The notes under the pieces were generated by a model. The model did not search any database and had not been told where the DNA came from. It saw nothing but the letters and a program-made list of their open reading frames with translations. A DNA stretch of 64,000 nucleotides from Niallia circulans (GTDB taxonomy: Bacteria; Bacillota; Bacilli; Bacillales; Cytobacillaceae), in contig NZ_CP026031.1 of assembly GCF_003726095.1 (NCBI RefSeq), positions 3,534,001 through 3,598,000 of the forward strand. The letters are read 5' to 3'. This document shows positions 36,977-46,820 of this stretch, one piece after another (positions within the stretch are counted from its first letter, which is position 1; each line of letters begins with the position of its first letter). The translations under genes were made by a program, and so were the position numbers.

Positions 36977-37481
36977 AATGATTTCTTTTCTCTCTTAAGC
37001 TTTCAATATACGCATAGGCAATCTCTATTTCTTCTTCCGTATATTTTTGTTTGGCCTTTAATGTGAATACTTTTTCCTTCACTTCTTCCTTTGGAAGGCT
37101 ATCAAAGAAAAGAACGGTTGACACAAGCTCAAGGAAGCGAGAATTCTGGCCATTCATATCTTCTAGACAAGGAGACAAATCAGGCATTTCCACCTCATTA
37201 AGGTCCAAAAATTCCTTTCCATTATCGGTTAAAGTATATCGATATTGGAAATATCCTCCCTTTTTCTCTTTTACTTCATTCAAAAAACCCATATTGCATA
37301 ATTCTTCTATTCGCAAGGTTAGTTCTTCTGAATAGGGACCGAAAAAGTGAAACTGATATTTTTCATGAAATGGAAAATCGAGCTTTTTTGCGATATATAT
37401 CATTTTTTGCAGCTTTTTTCTTCCAATAATTTCGCCCGAAGCAGCAATTGCTTTCATTACTTTGGCATGATCTTTTAACAA
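36975..37481 (-). CDS. ywgA: YwgA family protein
   Basis: 168 residues, similar to B. subtilis YwgA (HAKVMKAIAASGEIIGRKKLQKMIYI, HFFGPYSEELTLRIEELCNM, then a YRYTLTDNG winged-helix-like segment). Function unknown. The fold resembles antitoxin/DUF4065-type regulators, a weak inference. TTG 37481 after GGAGATG. It follows ywfO by 41 bases and is probably cotranscribed with it. Confidence 0.85.
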   Translation of the reverse strand: MLKDHAKVMKAIAASGEIIGRKKLQKMIYIAKKLDFPFHEKYQFHFFGPYSEELTLRIEELCNMGFLNEVKEKKGGYFQYRYTLTDNGKEFLDLNEVEMPDLSPCLEDMNGQNSRFLELVSTVLFFDSLPKEEVKEKVFTLKAKQKYTEEEIEIAYAYIESLREKRNH

Positions 37482-37522
37482 ATTGGGTCATCTCCTACTC
37501 CATTTAATCCTAAGACATACAT

Positions 37523-38824
37523 CTATTGAATATCCAACAATTGACGAATTTGTTTTTTTATTTCCCCTTTGGAACTGTCATCCTTTAAAATATCCTTAGG
37601 AAAATATAACTTGTGATCGGTTCTTCTTTTTCCAGAAATACTATCAACAATTTCTGATTCTCTGGAAAGCTCTCTAATTTCTCCGTTTTTCATCAATAGA
37701 TGAATCGGTAATCGCTCTTCCTCTTCTCCAGGTCGATAAAAATCATAGGGAAGATCTGACGAAGAATCGACAACTAAATAATACTCCGGATCCAAACCTA
37801 CTTTTTGGAATAAACCAGATAATTCTTGAAGCTTTTTATATTCTTTAGCTGGATCAAACTCCACATATTTAAAAAGATTTCGGTTCATAAACCTGCGGCA
37901 GAGATCCTTCAAAACGGCATCATCTTCTTCTTGCCACATCTGAAAATAGTAGAGAATAATAGCCTCATCCAATTTTAAGTAGTCTTCTAACGATGTTTCG
38001 TCTTCAAAAATTGAGTAAAAATGAATAGGGTGATATTTAAAAGAGTAGAATTGCTCGTGTAAATATTTCGCTCTATGTAGAATTTTCGTAAGAATTACTT
38101 CCGCACTTCTTGTCACTGGATGGAAATAGACCTGCCAGTACATTTGATAACGGCTCATAATATAGTCTTCTACCGCGTGCATTCCGCTTTTTTTAATAAC
38201 AGCCTGATCTTCACGCGGGCGCATTACGCGCAAAATTCGTTCCATATCGAAATTCCCGTAGCTAACCCCTGTAAAATATGCATCTCTTAGCAAATAATCC
38301 ATTCGGTCTGCATCTATCTGACTGGAAATTAAACTAACTACTAGTTTTTCCTTGGAGGTTTTGGCAATTATTTCGGCAACCTTTTTAGGGAAGTCCTTCT
38401 CTACTTTTGTCAAAACCTTATTAACTTCTGTTTTTCCTAAGATAATTCTGCGTGTAAATTCTTCATGATCAAGATCAAACACTTTTTCAAAAGAATGAGA
38501 AAAAGGGCCATGGCCTAAATCATGTAAGAGAGCGGCACATAAAGAAAGCAACCTTTGGTCATTGTTCCATTCTTCTCGGCCTTCAAAAACATCGTCAATG
38601 ATTCTTCTAACAATTTCATATACTCCTAGAGAGTGATTAAACCTGCTATGTTCTGCACCATGAAAGGTAAGATAAGTCGTGCCCAGCTGTTTAATTCTTC
38701 TCAGTCGCTGAAATTCTTTTGTTCCAATCAAGTCCCATATCACTCTGTCGCGAACATGAATATAGCGATGGACTGGATCTTTAAATACTTTCTCTTCATT
38801 TAGCTTATCCGTCGAATATGGCAT
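37523..38824 (-). CDS. ywfO: HD-domain phosphohydrolase (YwfO)
   Basis: 433 residues, identical in length to B. subtilis YwfO. HD-superfamily metal site: H in FHGAEHSRFNHSLGVYE, HD in LLHDLGHGPFSHSFE, D in QIDADRMDYLLRD. Related to dGTP triphosphohydrolases and likely to hydrolyse nucleoside polyphosphates. ATG 38824 gives the conserved MPYSTDKLNEEKVFKDPVH start; GTG nine bases earlier is an alternative. Confidence 0.9.
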   Translation of the reverse strand: MPYSTDKLNEEKVFKDPVHRYIHVRDRVIWDLIGTKEFQRLRRIKQLGTTYLTFHGAEHSRFNHSLGVYEIVRRIIDDVFEGREEWNNDQRLLSLCAALLHDLGHGPFSHSFEKVFDLDHEEFTRRIILGKTEVNKVLTKVEKDFPKKVAEIIAKTSKEKLVVSLISSQIDADRMDYLLRDAYFTGVSYGNFDMERILRVMRPREDQAVIKKSGMHAVEDYIMSRYQMYWQVYFHPVTRSAEVILTKILHRAKYLHEQFYSFKYHPIHFYSIFEDETSLEDYLKLDEAIILYYFQMWQEEDDAVLKDLCRRFMNRNLFKYVEFDPAKEYKKLQELSGLFQKVGLDPEYYLVVDSSSDLPYDFYRPGEEEERLPIHLLMKNGEIRELSRESEIVDSISGKRRTDHKLYFPKDILKDDSSKGEIKKQIRQLLDIQ

Positions 38825-39032
38825 CTTTCTCACTCTCTTTCATTCATTGGCTATTTTTTATTCATTCTAGTAATTAGAGTAATTCCATATTCTAAAGATA
38901 GAAAAAGAGGGTTCCGTGTAGGCATTTTAAAAGGGAAAAGAATCATGGCTTTCTCCATAAAATAACTATCCAGTGGAAACTCCTCTGTTTTACTAAGGCT
39001 CTGTTCATTTTCATTGTTGTTTTATACGAAGA

Positions 39033-39257
39033 TTATTTTTTCAGCTTCGCATTGATCTTATCCATTAACTCTTCTTCTGTTAATGCAGCTAGTGGACGAT
39101 TATTGACAAAAGCAAATGTTTTTTTACGACCAGGACCGCAATAGGATTGACAGCCTATATCAATTTTAGCATCTGGATCAATTTGCTTTAAACGGGGTAT
39201 TAACGTTTTTAAATTCACTGCCTGACAATCGTCGCAAACACGAAATTCGTTTGCCAT
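39033..39257 (-). CDS. DUF1450 (YuzB-like) small cysteine protein
   Basis: 74 residues. Four cysteines in CDDCQ and [11 protein letters not shown], with [11 protein letters not shown] and EELMDKI at the end, as in DUF1450 proteins, which resemble a small thioredoxin/ferredoxin-like fold. Function unknown. AAAGGG is nine bases before ATG 39257. Monocistronic. Confidence 0.8.
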   Translation of the reverse strand: MANEFRVCDDCQAVNLKTLIPRLKQIDPDAKIDIGCQSYCGPGRKKTFAFVNNRPLAALTEEELMDKINAKLKK

Positions 39258-39535
39258 TTGGACAACCCTTTCTATACATGCTCTCCAATTACGTTATCGA
39301 AAATTTATTCGACAACATTCTCACTTATTACTATATGGTATTTTACCCCTTCTCCACTAGCAATGCAAGATGCAAAAGATTGTAAAATAGTGACGAATTT
39401 GTGGAGAAAATCCACTAGTCCAACAGTATTATTCCCCCACTACTATAACAATAATTTTTGTAAACTAGCTCGCTTCTCTATATTAATTAAGCAATATGGG
39501 TTATAATTTTCTCTTGAATATAGGGAGGTTATACA

Positions 39536-40870
39536 ATGAACAAAAGTAGAATATTAGTAATGTGCAGCATTGTTCTTGCGATGCTTATTGCCTCTATTGA
39601 TACGACTATTATGAATACAACTATGCCAATTATTGCAGAAGAACTTGGCGGTACGGAATTATACGCTTGGTCTTTTGCTGCTTATATGATAGCAAGCACA
39701 ATTCTATCACCAATTGCAGGAAGACTTTCCGATTTATTTGGAAGAAAAAAGCTGTTTGCTTTTGGAATTATTGTCTTTTTAATTGGTTCCCTGCTATGCG
39801 GAATCTCATCCACTATGACTCAATTAGTTATTTTTAGAGCATTGCAAGGGATGGGAGCTGGATTCATGATGCCATTTCCTGCAATCATTGCTGGGGATCT
39901 TTTTTCTATTGAAAAGCGAGGGAAAATCCAAGCATTATTTACTGGCATGTGGGCTTTATCCGCCATATTAGCCCCTACTCTTGGTTCTCTCTTTGTAGAA
40001 TTTATGAGTTGGAGATGGATTTTTTATATCAATTTACCAGTATGCATTATTGCACTCCTAACTTTAATTCCATATAAAGAAGTTTATCAAGCTAAAAAGG
40101 CACAGGTGGATTACATCGGAGCAATGCTATTTGGAATCGGAATAACTTGTTTATTACTAGTTACAGTCCTTGAAAGCTACCTTTATCTTTATGCTATAAT
40201 AGGTGTCCTTCTGTTAATCACCTTTTATTTCTTTGAAAAAAGACAAACATCTCCTATTGTTCCATTATCCATTTTCAAAAATAAGACGATCACTTGGATG
40301 TTTATTAATGGATTTGTTGGAACATTGGCCTTATTTGGAACATCGAGCTATATTCCATTATTCCTCCAAAATCAGGCAGGGTTGTCTGTATTATGGAGTG
40401 GGGTTTCTCTCCTTGGCCTATCGGTTGGATGGATGGCCATGTCTGTTCCTGCAGGGAAATGGATATTAAAATATGGCTATCGCATTCTATTAATTATTGG
40501 AAATGCCCTATTGCTGCTTTCAGGAATATTATTAGTATTATTAAATGAATCAAATGGCTTCTGGTACGTATTTATTCTTATGGTCGTACAAGGTCTTGCC
40601 TTCGGCTTACTAAGTACAGTAGGTGTGATTGGTGCCCAGGCACTAGTTGGAAACCATGAAAAGGGAATTTCCACCTCCTTCTTTATGTTTTGCCGAAACA
40701 TGGGAACAGCTATTGGCGTAACGATTATGGGATCATTGCTAAATAGTGGTACAACCTTTATGGATGGCATTCACCATCTCTTCCTATTTGGATTTATTGT
40801 TAGCATATTTGCTTTTCTTTCTGCATTCTTCATTCGAAACGAAGAAGCTTTAGTTGAAAAAAATGTATAG
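39536..40870 (+). CDS. MFS transporter, DHA2 (EmrB/QacA) family
   Basis: 444 residues with 13-14 hydrophobic helices. Motif A in GRLSDLFGRKKLFAFG, the DHA2 pattern LAMLIASIDTTIMNTTMPII in helix 1, and motif C-like GSLFVEFMSWRWIFYINLP. Proton-driven drug or metabolite exporter of the plasma membrane; substrate not predictable. GGGAGG lies before ATG 39536 and a terminator follows. Confidence 0.88.
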   Translation: MNKSRILVMCSIVLAMLIASIDTTIMNTTMPIIAEELGGTELYAWSFAAYMIASTILSPIAGRLSDLFGRKKLFAFGIIVFLIGSLLCGISSTMTQLVIFRALQGMGAGFMMPFPAIIAGDLFSIEKRGKIQALFTGMWALSAILAPTLGSLFVEFMSWRWIFYINLPVCIIALLTLIPYKEVYQAKKAQVDYIGAMLFGIGITCLLLVTVLESYLYLYAIIGVLLLITFYFFEKRQTSPIVPLSIFKNKTITWMFINGFVGTLALFGTSSYIPLFLQNQAGLSVLWSGVSLLGLSVGWMAMSVPAGKWILKYGYRILLIIGNALLLLSGILLVLLNESNGFWYVFILMVVQGLAFGLLSTVGVIGAQALVGNHEKGISTSFFMFCRNMGTAIGVTIMGSLLNSGTTFMDGIHHLFLFGFIVSIFAFLSAFFIRNEEALVEKNV

Positions 40871-40892
40871 AGATTCCCATCTTCTTTGTTCC

Positions 40893-40925
40893 AAAAACAG
40901 TCGGTTTATCGCCGGCTGTTTTTTT
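40893..40925 (+). terminator. Terminator of the MFS gene
   Basis: AAAAACAGTCGG-tttatcg-CCGGCTGTTTTTTT, an 11-12 pair stem with T-run, 22 bases after the stop. Confidence 0.9.
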
Positions 40926-40995
40926 AATCCTCTTTATCCGCTAATTTCCCTTTTTTCAATTCTATAAAAAAATCTACTATCCTTGTATTTCTTTT

Positions 40996-41025
40996 GTATA
41001 AACATCCAAGTTTCTGGAAAAGATG
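40996..41025 (+). promoter_or_regulatory. Probable sigma-F promoter of rsfA
   Basis: GTATA (40996-41000), 15 bases, GGAAAAGATG (41016-41025), a good fit to the forespore sigma-F pattern GYWTA / GGNRANANTW. B. subtilis rsfA is sigma-F dependent. Confidence 0.55.
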
Positions 41026-41074
41026 GGACTAGAAATATTTATTTATCGTGATTAAGTTGGGAGTTGAGTTATCA

Positions 41075-41896
41075 ATGAAAGTTAGACAAGATGCATGGTC
41101 AGAAGAAAATGACCTATTATTAGCAGAAACAGTTTTAAGACATGTACGAGAAGGGAGCACACAGTTAAATGCCTTTGAAGAAGTTGGGGATAAACTAAAC
41201 AGAACTTCGGCAGCCTGTGGATTCCGCTGGAATGCAGTCGTTCGCCATCAATATGAAAAAGCACTTCAGCTTGCCAAAAAACAACGAAAGCAACGACAAC
41301 GGATGTTAGGAAAAGATCAAGGCGGCAAGAAAAAGCTATTATATTCACCACCTGTGCCAACAGTGGATGATTTCGAAGCACTTACTGTATCCACTAGCTT
41401 AGAAATGGGTTCTATGGATTTAGATGCTATGGAAACATTCATTACAGCAGAAACATTAGATACAAATGTTAATAGTCCACAAGAAGAAGAGCTTGCAAAC
41501 TATCAATCAGAAGAAGATGAGCAGCCATTACCAGCGTATGAAGCGAAACAAGCACCTGTCTATTCATCTGTAAATCATAGCCAAGCTGGCACACTAAATT
41601 TCGACATGGTTCTTTCCTACTTACAAAATTTCCGAAATGCTACCATCCAGATGGAAATCTTAAAAAGCGAGAATGAAAGATTAAAAAGAGAAATGACTTC
41701 CATTAAAAGTCGAAACAAGGAATTAGAAGACAAGCTCCATCAAATCGAAAACAACTCAGAAACCATGCAAGAAGATTACGAGACACTGATGAAAATTATG
41801 AACAGAGCCCGAAAACTCGTCCTCCTAGAAGAAGACGAGCGCCCAACCAAATTTAAAATGGACCGAAACGGAAACCTCGAAAAAGTCGCAGAGTAA
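41075..41896 (+). CDS. rsfA: RsfA-family prespore transcription regulator
   Basis: 273 residues. N-terminal Myb/SANT-like DNA-binding domain (about 5-60; DAWSEENDLLLAETVLRHVR, SAACGFRWNAVVR), an acidic low-complexity middle, and a C-terminal coiled coil (about 190-250, ILKSENERLKREM). RsfA modulates sigma-F-dependent genes in the forespore. ATG 41075 aligns with the B. subtilis start (TRQDAWTQDEDLLLAE) and is preceded by GGGAG; an upstream ATG at 41048 adds nine unconserved residues. Confidence 0.9.
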   Translation: MKVRQDAWSEENDLLLAETVLRHVREGSTQLNAFEEVGDKLNRTSAACGFRWNAVVRHQYEKALQLAKKQRKQRQRMLGKDQGGKKKLLYSPPVPTVDDFEALTVSTSLEMGSMDLDAMETFITAETLDTNVNSPQEEELANYQSEEDEQPLPAYEAKQAPVYSSVNHSQAGTLNFDMVLSYLQNFRNATIQMEILKSENERLKREMTSIKSRNKELEDKLHQIENNSETMQEDYETLMKIMNRARKLVLLEEDERPTKFKMDRNGNLEKVAE

Positions 41897-42066
41897 CTAA
41901 AAAGCGGAAGCGCCTTGCTCATCAGCGTACAAACTGGTCGACTAAAAACGCCACGTCCTGTGGCAACGTCGACACTAGTACATCCTATACGTCGAAGGGC
42001 TTCGACTGAGATAAAGGATACACGGCGAACGCCAGTGAGTCGATGTTGACTTATCGTAGGGAGAGG
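41897..42066. repeat. Structured intergenic repeat (AAGCGGAAGCGCC type)
   Basis: It begins right after the rsfA stop with AAGCGGAAGCGCCTTGCTC, a sequence family common between Bacillus genes. Internal hairpins: GCCAC/GTGGC nested within GTCGAC/GTCGAC, and GTCGAAGGGCTTCGAC (41991-42006). It is GC-richer than its surroundings. No ORF. Confidence 0.6.
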
Positions 42067-42159
42067 TTGTGAAGCCATTATCTAATCTACCTGTAGCGGT
42101 CCAAATTTATTAAAAAGAGAGAGGATTAATAGTTGGCAGCACATTTCTCGATTATAAAT

Positions 42160-42215
42160 AGAGGATAAGAAAAGGGATTTTCTTTACTTGAAACCCCCTT
42201 CCTTATCCTCTTTTT
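42160..42215 (+). terminator. Terminator between rsfA and lipL
   Basis: AGAGGATAAG pairs with CTTATCCTCT around a 28-base loop, followed by TTTTT on the plus strand. It serves the plus strand best but may act in both directions. Confidence 0.7.
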
Positions 42216-42219
42216 GGTT

Positions 42220-43065
42220 TTAGCGAAATGGCTGCATGATTTTCTCGTTTCTTTCCACAACCCGATCATAATAAGATTCAAATAGCGAAAGCTCTTCTCC
42301 TTGTAATTGATCTGCAAATAAAAATTCTGCATGATCCTTTAAAGCTAGTAACAATTTGGTCATAACTTGATCAACTGTTAAAGATACTCCTAACAATTCT
42401 GCTAAGGATGCCATTACTTCAGGGTCTATCTCGGGATACTCAAACTTTGTCGTCTCTCCTTGTAGACCAGAAGAATAAAATTGTTTGATGATCCCTGCTC
42501 TATCCTGTCCACTTCCATTTACGCAAAGATAAATTTGCACAGCAACTCCGTTTCTTAAGCGTCTCTGGGAAATTCCAGCGAATTTTTTTCCATCAATACT
42601 TAAGTCATAGCTGCCAGGGCAATAGGAACCAACAATCTCTTTTGCTTCAATCGTTTTTCCATACTCACGGAACATATATTTAATCAATTCAAACATCGTA
42701 TCATAACCACTGTTAATATCAATTCGTTTCTCCTGCTCTGGGAGAATAAGTGATATATTTAACACGTCCTTATCTAATACGACAGCTAGACCACCTGAAT
42801 TACGAACAATATAGTGGTATCCCTGCTCCTTTAAAAAAGTTAATGCCTCTTTCAAACGTGGTAATCTCGTATCTTGAATTCCTAATACAATTGTCCGATC
42901 ATGCACCCATGTTCTGGCCGTAGCTGGTGCCATCCCGCTTCCCACGGAAGAACATAAGGTATCATCCATACCAAAAGATGTAAGCGCGGATACATGTAAA
43001 CCTGTTGTAGACTGATCAATAATTCTCCATTTTTCTTGTTTTAATAAACTAGTATTGCCAACCAT
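42220..43065 (-). CDS. lipL: Octanoyl-[GcvH]:protein N-octanoyltransferase LipL
   Basis: 281 residues, equal to B. subtilis LipL (YwfL). Amidotransferase moving octanoate from GcvH to E2 subunits in lipoate assembly. The catalytic cysteine is in GSYCPGSYDLSI (Cys149), with RNSGGLAVVLD as the family signature and KKFAGISQRR. Start ATG 43065 is seven bases after AAGGAG; the GTG just before it is too close. Confidence 0.95.
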   Translation of the reverse strand: MVGNTSLLKQEKWRIIDQSTTGLHVSALTSFGMDDTLCSSVGSGMAPATARTWVHDRTIVLGIQDTRLPRLKEALTFLKEQGYHYIVRNSGGLAVVLDKDVLNISLILPEQEKRIDINSGYDTMFELIKYMFREYGKTIEAKEIVGSYCPGSYDLSIDGKKFAGISQRRLRNGVAVQIYLCVNGSGQDRAGIIKQFYSSGLQGETTKFEYPEIDPEVMASLAELLGVSLTVDQVMTKLLLALKDHAEFLFADQLQGEELSLFESYYDRVVERNEKIMQPFR

Positions 43066-43348
43066 CACTTAGCTCCTTCTGTTTATACCAACTATCTATT
43101 CTATTTTAAAAAAATTTAGTCCTCTTTATTCATCACAATGATTTATTATAACGAATTTATAGCTATTTCAAAAGTAATCCTCTCTTTTTTGATATTTTTT
43201 TGCATCCTTTTTTAGGAATAAACTTAAATCTGCTTCGTTCATTCGCTCTAATTACTTTTTCTTTAATCCGGGACAGATACTACCCATATGTTGTATAACT
43301 TGAAAATTTTATGAGAGGGATAAGATAAAAGGTAGATGACATAAACAA
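43066..43348. other. Intergenic region upstream of lipL
   Basis: About 280 AT-rich bases holding the lipL promoter region. No gene, repeat or distinct regulatory motif was recognised. Confidence 0.5.
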
Positions 43349-43384
43349 AAAAGACGCCTCCCATTCTAAGGAGACGCCTGCTTT
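43349..43384 (-). terminator. Terminator of pta
   Basis: Minus strand: AGGCGTCTCC pairs (with G-U) with GGAGGCGTCT around TTAGAATG, followed by TTTTTTG. Confidence 0.8.
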
Positions 43385-43389
43385 TAAAT

Positions 43390-44367
43390 TTATTTTGTTA
43401 AGCTTTGACCAGCTGTAATTAGAGCTAATTTATAAACATCTTCTTCGTTACATCCACGAGAAAGATCGTTTACAGGAGCATTTAATCCTTGAAGGATTGG
43501 TCCTACTGCTTCAAAGTTACCTAGTCTTTGGGCAATCTTATAGCCAATATTACCAGCTTCAAGGCTAGGGAATACAAATACATTTGCATCACCTTGAATT
43601 GGAGAATCTGGAGCTTTTTGTTTTGCTACAGATGGAACAAATGCAGCATCAAACTGGAATTCACCATCGATTACTAATAATGGATCTCTTAATTTAGCTT
43701 CTGCTAATGCACCTTCTACTTTTTCTGTTTCTGGTGATTTTGCAGAGCCTTTTGTAGAGAAGCTTAACATTGCAACACGTGGATCAATGTCAAACATTCT
43801 TGCTGTTTTCGCACTTTCCACAGCGATTTCAGCAAGATCTTGGCTATCTGGAGTAATATTGATTGCACAATCCGCGAATACATATTTCTCATCTTCGCGC
43901 ACCATGATAAATACACCAGATGTCTTTTTCACACCTTGTTTTGTTTTAATGATTTGTAAAGCTGGACGAACTGTATCTGCTGTTGAGTGAATAGCGCCAC
44001 TTACTAAACCATTTGCTTGATTAGCATATACAAGCATTGTTCCAAAATAGTTTTCATCTAAAAGAATTTTACGAGCATCTTCTTCCGTTACTTTTCCTTT
44101 ACGTCTTTCCACAAAAGAAGCAACTAGTGCATCAAACTGAGCATATTTCTTTGGATCATAAATTTCTGCGTTTTCTAATGAAACACCAAGATTGTCTGCT
44201 TTTGTTTGAATTTCTTCTATGTCACCAATTAAAACAGGGATTAACACTTTATCTTCTGCTAAACGACCAGCAGCTTTTAAAATTCGCTCATCTAAAGCTT
44301 CTGGAAAAACGATTTTTACGTTTTGACCAGTTACTTTTTCCTTTAAACCTGTAAATAAATCACTCAT
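43390..44367 (-). CDS. pta: Phosphate acetyltransferase
   Basis: 325 residues. Interconverts acetyl-CoA and acetyl phosphate in overflow metabolism. Short, single-domain Bacillus type (PTA_PTB family): SGAIHSTADTVRPALQIIKT, YVFADCAINITPDSQDLAEI and LQGLNAPVNDLSRGC. AGGAGG lies before ATG 44367. It is divergent from hemQ, as ywfI/pta in B. subtilis. Confidence 0.96.
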   Translation of the reverse strand: MSDLFTGLKEKVTGQNVKIVFPEALDERILKAAGRLAEDKVLIPVLIGDIEEIQTKADNLGVSLENAEIYDPKKYAQFDALVASFVERRKGKVTEEDARKILLDENYFGTMLVYANQANGLVSGAIHSTADTVRPALQIIKTKQGVKKTSGVFIMVREDEKYVFADCAINITPDSQDLAEIAVESAKTARMFDIDPRVAMLSFSTKGSAKSPETEKVEGALAEAKLRDPLLVIDGEFQFDAAFVPSVAKQKAPDSPIQGDANVFVFPSLEAGNIGYKIAQRLGNFEAVGPILQGLNAPVNDLSRGCNEEDVYKLALITAGQSLTK

Positions 44368-44400
44368 TAATTTTCTTCCTCCTTTTTATGTACACTTAAT

Positions 44401-44428
44401 AGGATACTCTACCATCATAAAATTTCAA
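44401..44428 (-). promoter_or_regulatory. Candidate pta promoter
   Basis: TTGAAA (44423-44428), 16 bases, TATCCT (44401-44406), about 35 bases upstream of the pta start. The remaining 280 bases up to hemQ carry no other clear motif; no convincing CcpA site was found. Confidence 0.35.
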
Positions 44429-44714
44429 GAAATTTTCCTTACTTTCTTCTATTTTTATCCCATATAAAGCAAGATCTACTCATCTCACTCAGAAGAAGAT
44501 GGAGAAGAAAAAACATTGGTTGTAGTTCTATTTATACAATGTGATATTTCCCTATATTTATCTTCCTTATACTCTTTTGACCAAACTGAAACTTCCATTT
44601 TTTAGAAGTCACAATAAGTTCACAATTATCCTAAGGGTTATTCCACTAAAATCTGGAGAAACTATGATATAGTTAAAATCGTATTAACGTTATTAATAAG
44701 GAGTGAACATATAA

Positions 44715-45467
44715 ATGAGTGAAGCAGCAAAAACATTAGATGGCTGGTATTGTCTTCATGATTTCCGGACAGTAGATTGGACTACCTGGAAAATGTTACC
44801 TGACGAAGAAAGACAAGAAGCTATCACTGAATTCCTAGGTCTATTGGAAAAATGGAACACTGTTCAAGAAAATAATAGCGGCAGCCATGCATTATATACA
44901 ATTGTTGGGCAAAAAGCGGACTTCATGATGATGATTCTCCGTCCCACTATGGAAGAATTACAGCAATTAGAAACAGAATTTAATAAAACCAAATTAGCTG
45001 AGTTTACGGTTCCAGCTCATTCCTATGTTTCTGTTGTAGAATTAAGCAATTACCTGCCTTCCGATTCCGATAAAGATCCATATGAGAACCCATATGTAAA
45101 ATCTAGACTATACCCAATCCTACCAGAATCCAGCTATGTGTGCTTCTATCCGATGGATAAACGTCGTCAAGGAGAAGATAACTGGTATATGCTACCTATG
45201 GAAGATCGTAGAAGCCTAATGCACAGCCATGGCATGATTGGCCGCCAATATGCAGGGAAAGTAAAACAGATTATAACAGGATCTGTTGGTTTCGATGACT
45301 ATGAATGGGGAGTAACCTTATTCTCAGACGATGTTCTTCAATTTAAAAAGTTAGTATATGAAATGCGTTTTGATGAAGTAAGCGCCCGTTATGGTGAATT
45401 TGGTTCTTTCTTTGTAGGAACCCTTCTAAAACAAGAAGCAATCACTAAATATTTACATGTAAACTAA
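44715..45467 (+). CDS. hemQ: Coproheme decarboxylase HemQ (chlorite dismutase-like)
   Basis: 250 residues. Last step of the coproporphyrin-dependent haem pathway of Gram-positive bacteria. Conserved [11 protein letters not shown] (active-site tyrosine), [14 protein letters not shown] with the proximal haem histidine, and [24 protein letters not shown] precedes ATG 44715. Full length as in B. subtilis YwfI. Confidence 0.96.
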   Translation: MSEAAKTLDGWYCLHDFRTVDWTTWKMLPDEERQEAITEFLGLLEKWNTVQENNSGSHALYTIVGQKADFMMMILRPTMEELQQLETEFNKTKLAEFTVPAHSYVSVVELSNYLPSDSDKDPYENPYVKSRLYPILPESSYVCFYPMDKRRQGEDNWYMLPMEDRRSLMHSHGMIGRQYAGKVKQIITGSVGFDDYEWGVTLFSDDVLQFKKLVYEMRFDEVSARYGEFGSFFVGTLLKQEAITKYLHVN

Positions 45468-45472
45468 CACAA

Positions 45473-45535
45473 TATGGAGAATTCCCTAAAGAATCTAGCT
45501 GATAGATAATTTAGGAGTTCTTCATTTTTTTTATA
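45473..45535 (+). terminator. Terminator of hemQ
   Basis: GAATTCCCTAAA pairs imperfectly with TTTAGGAGTTC around a 22-base loop, followed by ATTTTTTTT. Confidence 0.75.
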
Positions 45536-45730
45536 AAATTTTCTCATTAATTTAAATATAAAATTCAACTCTCCTTGTCATAACTTATTCCTTTTTCTCA
45601 TAGGATGAAATAGTGAGCGATGACCTATGAATGAAACAACATTCACCGTCTACTTTCTAAAATTTATGGTCAACTTCGAATGGCGGAAGTATGTAGTGAA
45701 GAGTGGATAGAAGATAATGGAGGGATGAAA

Positions 45731-46204
45731 ATGAGTCAGTCAAATTATGGGAACTATGGTTATCCACAAGGATATAGGAATTTTTCTGGGCAAATTCCTA
45801 CCTATGGAAATCAGCAAGGGTTTCAACAACAAGTACCAATACAGCAAGGAATGCCTATGCCTACACAGGCACCAACACCAACACCGCCTGCTACACCTAC
45901 TACATTACCAGGACAGTTGCCAATAGAAGCATCCTATATCGAGAATATTTTACGCCTTAACAAAGGGAAAATTGCTACTGTCTATGCAACATTTGAAAAC
46001 AATAGAGAATGGAATGCCAAAATCTTCAAGGGAATTATTGAAGCAGCAGGGCGAGATCATGTTATCTTAAGTGATCCACAATCTGGAATTCGCTATTTAA
46101 TTCTAATGCTCTATATCGATTATGTTACATTTGATGAAGAAATAGAGTATGAATATCCTTTTGCCGCTGGCATGCCAGGGTTAGCAACATCCCCGCCTAG
46201 ATAA
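45731..46204 (+). CDS. gerQ: Spore coat protein GerQ
   Basis: 157 residues. Gln/Pro/Thr-rich N-terminal half (about 1-65), then a conserved domain (SYIENILRLNKGKIATVYAT, ending AGMPGL). GerQ is crosslinked into the spore coat by transglutaminase and localises the cortex hydrolase CwlJ. ATG 45731 is seven bases after GGAGGG; the ATG six bases earlier is adjacent to the Shine-Dalgarno. Next to hemQ as in B. subtilis ywdL. No clear sigma-E promoter was identified. Confidence 0.92.
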   Translation: MSQSNYGNYGYPQGYRNFSGQIPTYGNQQGFQQQVPIQQGMPMPTQAPTPTPPATPTTLPGQLPIEASYIENILRLNKGKIATVYATFENNREWNAKIFKGIIEAAGRDHVILSDPQSGIRYLILMLYIDYVTFDEEIEYEYPFAAGMPGLATSPPR

Positions 46205-46220
46205 CCAAAAAGCCTTCCCG

Positions 46221-46252
46221 TGCATCACTCATTTAGTGATGTACTTTTTTTG
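46221..46252 (+). terminator. Terminator of gerQ
   Basis: CATCACT-catt-TAGTGATG hairpin followed by TACTTTTTTT, about 20 bases after the stop. Confidence 0.85.
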
Positions 46253-46351
46253 TTCTTTATTAAGATTAATAATGTTTCTCTTTTTATAGAGACAAAAAAG
46301 AATAGGATGAACATTATGATCTGCTCACCTATCCTTTTTAATATACTCTTA

Positions 46352-46723
46352 TTACATCCATTTCCATGCAGCAATAATCACTAAGAGCCACGCTACTATA
46401 AACGCTACTCCGCCAAGTGGTGTGATAGCGCCTAATACTTTTATTTGGGTAACAGCCAATATGTATAGGCTTCCTGCAAAGAGGATAATCCCAATGAACA
46501 TCAGCCAGCCTGCCCAGTTTAACAAACCGCTTTCTGGAAACTTCCCTAAGAGTAAACCGATTAGAATTAAACCAGTACTATGAAACATTTGGTAGGTAAC
46601 GCCAGTTTTCCATACTTCAAGGTATTTATTTGTGATTTTCCCCTCTAAGCCATGGGCACCAAACGCTCCTAAAGCGACGGATAATAATGCATTAATTGCT
46701 CCAATAATAATGAAAGCTTTCAT
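46352..46723 (-). CDS. ywdK: YwdK, DUF423 membrane protein
   Basis: 123 residues with four membrane helices. Conserved [11 protein letters not shown] loop after helix 1, [16 protein letters not shown], and [12 protein letters not shown] near the end, which define DUF423. Function unknown. AGGAG precedes ATG 46723. Confidence 0.9.
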   Translation of the reverse strand: MKAFIIIGAINALLSVALGAFGAHGLEGKITNKYLEVWKTGVTYQMFHSTGLILIGLLLGKFPESGLLNWAGWLMFIGIILFAGSLYILAVTQIKVLGAITPLGGVAFIVAWLLVIIAAWKWM

Positions 46724-46820
46724 TTTTATCTCCTTTTTTAAGGCTTTTTGCTAACAGAATCTATGTAAATAGTTTGGATATTGCTTACCCCTTTTATTTA
46801 CGATCGTAAAACAAGTATGC

